Shown here piece by piece: positions 62,909 to 64,000 of a DNA stretch of 64,000 nucleotides; the stretch's first letter is position 1; each line of letters starts with the position of its first letter. The notes under the pieces are model-generated. The model did not search any database. It was not told the origin of the DNA and worked only from the letters and a program-made list of their open reading frames with translations. Where the stretch lies: contig NZ_WEHZ01000002.1 in assembly GCF_012641745.1 (NCBI RefSeq), forward strand, positions 186,001-250,000. The letters are read 5' to 3'. The position numbers and the translations under genes are program-made. The DNA is from Pseudoalteromonas peptidolytica (GTDB lineage Bacteria; Pseudomonadota; Gammaproteobacteria; Enterobacterales; Alteromonadaceae).

Positions 62909-64000
62909 TTAGTTTTGATATGGCGTATTTTCCGCGAAGTATTCGTGGCTATCAGCATTTTGGATAGCTTGGCTTGGGTTAGAAATCGCAAGGCTTTTCG
63001 CTCCAGACTGTCCATACACAATATCGTCAGTACCGGCGACCACATTAAAGTGGCTTAGCTCATGCACAATTGTTCCTGCACGCGAGTCTGTACCAAGCTC
63101 ATTTGCATTCCAAAATGCACGACATAGATATATCTTGTACGGTTGATTTGGATATACGTAAGCAAAGTACGATTGATTACAGCTACAGTCAAACGTAAGG
63201 TCTTGGTTATCAATTGCATCGTTAATGGCGTTAAAGTTTGCTTTTACCGTCGCATAACGGCTACTGGTTGCTGATCCAAACCAAGTATTGTAACGAGTCG
63301 ATGGATTGTTTGCTGAGTGACTATTTAAATAAGCGACAGAGTTATTTGTGATTTGATCCGCTGCGTCCAATGCCGATAAAATGCTGTTTTTTTCGCTATT
63401 GCTACAACGGCCCGTGAAACACGTACCATCAGTACAGTCTGCTGCAGCGCCCGGCTTTGCAGCAGCCTGAATATTGCCTTTGCTTAACGGAACACCTTCA
63501 AGCCATAAGTTAACCGCATTGGAGCTTAGCTCTGCTACTGAGCTGGTAACGCTAGATTGATGCTGCATCATACGGCTTTCCATACGCAGCTTGTCATTTC
63601 TGCCAAACAGATCGAAAGACTCAACATCATAGCTGATCTCATAATTTCCAGGCTTACTGAGGTCATAAAGTCCTGACAATTCAAATGATTTTGATAGTGT
63701 TTCACCTGATTTTAATTTGATGAAGTCTTCTTCTGTGGGCGCATGGCGTTTATAGTGAGGGCCGAAGAAATCTACTTCTTTTCCATCTCTGGTAATTTTA
63801 AATATATGTTCTTCGTCGAGATCAGTATACCAGCTTAGGATTTTTTGATTATCTTTGCCTTGGTTGGTGATGTTTAGCGTGGCGATAACGTCGCCATTTT
63901 TCTTTGTATCAACATCGACACTGACTAAGAGGTTTTCGTTCATTGCATTAGCATGTAGTGATGCGCTGATAGCTGTGGCGAGTAACCCAGCCGATACTGT
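62909..64000 (-). CDS. M35-type (deuterolysin-like) secreted metallopeptidase, N-terminus cut by window edge
   Basis: The frame is open to base 64000, so the start lies outside; the last 19 codons before the internal ATG at 63943 read as the end of a signal peptide (LLATAISASLHANA), so that ATG is not the start. The C-terminal catalytic domain has HELSHF (zinc) and GTDDIVYG (the GTxDxxYG aspzincin motif with the third ligand Asp), typical of family M35. An N-terminal domain of about 115 residues with a beta-rich pattern precedes it, and cysteine pairs (DCTDGTCFTGRCS, FDCSCNQ) suggest disulfides. A secreted protease acting on foreign protein is likely. Confidence 0.9.
   Translation of the reverse strand, partial: TVSAGLLATAISASLHANAMNENLLVSVDVDTKKNGDVIATLNITNQGKDNQKILSWYTDLDEEHIFKITRDGKEVDFFGPHYKRHAPTEEDFIKLKSGETLSKSFELSGLYDLSKPGNYEISYDVESFDLFGRNDKLRMESRMMQHQSSVTSSVAELSSNAVNLWLEGVPLSKGNIQAAAKPGAAADCTDGTCFTGRCSNSEKNSILSALDAADQITNNSVAYLNSHSANNPSTRYNTWFGSATSSRYATVKANFNAINDAIDNQDLTFDCSCNQSYFAYVYPNQPYKIYLCRAFWNANELGTDSRAGTIVHELSHFNVVAGTDDIVYGQSGAKSLAISNPSQAIQNADSHEYFAENTPYQN

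Overview
The window looks like a chromosomal segment of a marine gammaproteobacterium of the order Alteromonadales, most probably Pseudoalteromonas. This rests on family-level resemblance and gene order (srmB/trmN6, fldB/xerD-dsbC-recJ-prfB-lysS, recX-alaS-lysC-csrA, oadGAB), on low-to-middling G+C judged by eye, and on several TonB/secreted-protease type genes. No database search was possible.

Layout. 1-2.9 kb: the start of putA (proline catabolism, leaving the window on the left), a divergent Lrp-type regulator and an SDR dehydrogenase. 3.0-6.5 kb: a small HTH protein with a possible leader peptide, then a complete three-gene hydrogen cyanide synthase operon (hcnABC) behind an FNR/ANR-like box. 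6.6-7.6 kb: an S66 LD-carboxypeptidase-like gene. 7.7-12.4 kb: an accessory island with attC-like sites of the integron type, minus-strand cassettes (RelE/Phd toxin-antitoxin, a membrane protein, a DUF2971 protein), a TacAT-type acetyltransferase toxin-antitoxin pair, a decayed REP-associated transposase and two dispersed repeats. No integrase is present, so it resembles an attC cluster lacking its integrase. 12.4-21.6 kb: housekeeping block srmB, trmN6, fldB, xerD, dsbC, recJ, prfB (with the programmed +1 frameshift) and lysS. 22.3-23.4 kb: tRNA-Ser(GCT), four tRNA-Arg(ACG) and decayed tRNA 3' ends, closed by two near-identical terminators.

23.4-30 kb: a NamZ-like exo-muramidase, an RpiR/MurR-type regulator and an NhaC-type transporter (possible cell-wall sugar utilisation), then a DUF3087 membrane protein and a YejM-like sulfatase-fold membrane protein. 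30-33.4 kb (minus strand): an outer-membrane porin-like protein, a short phosphate-binding-like periplasmic protein and a HAMP-PAS-GGDEF diguanylate cyclase whose genes overlap, which suggests one signalling unit. 33.5-44.3 kb: ribA, a membrane protein, recX, alaS, lysC, csrA, a YcxB-like protein, and the Na+-pumping oxaloacetate decarboxylase operon oadGAB. 44.3-64 kb: a mosaic of small operons: alpha/beta hydrolase, arfA ribosome rescue, several secreted or lipoprotein unknowns, a WYL regulator, a YjbR-like protein, AcpH, a VTT-domain protein, a TonB receptor followed by a TPR-sulfotransferase, CreA, a DUF885 peptidase-like lipoprotein, an EEP-family protein, and an M35 (deuterolysin-like) metalloprotease leaving the window on the right.

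A ~208-210 bp miniature inverted-repeat element (TIR beginning TACCAATT) occurs in at least two well-preserved copies with 3-bp target duplications and in several decayed copies, always between genes. The points most worth attention are the cyanide synthase operon with its putative oxygen-responsive promoter, the integrase-less attC cluster, the porin/binding protein/GGDEF unit, and this MITE family.
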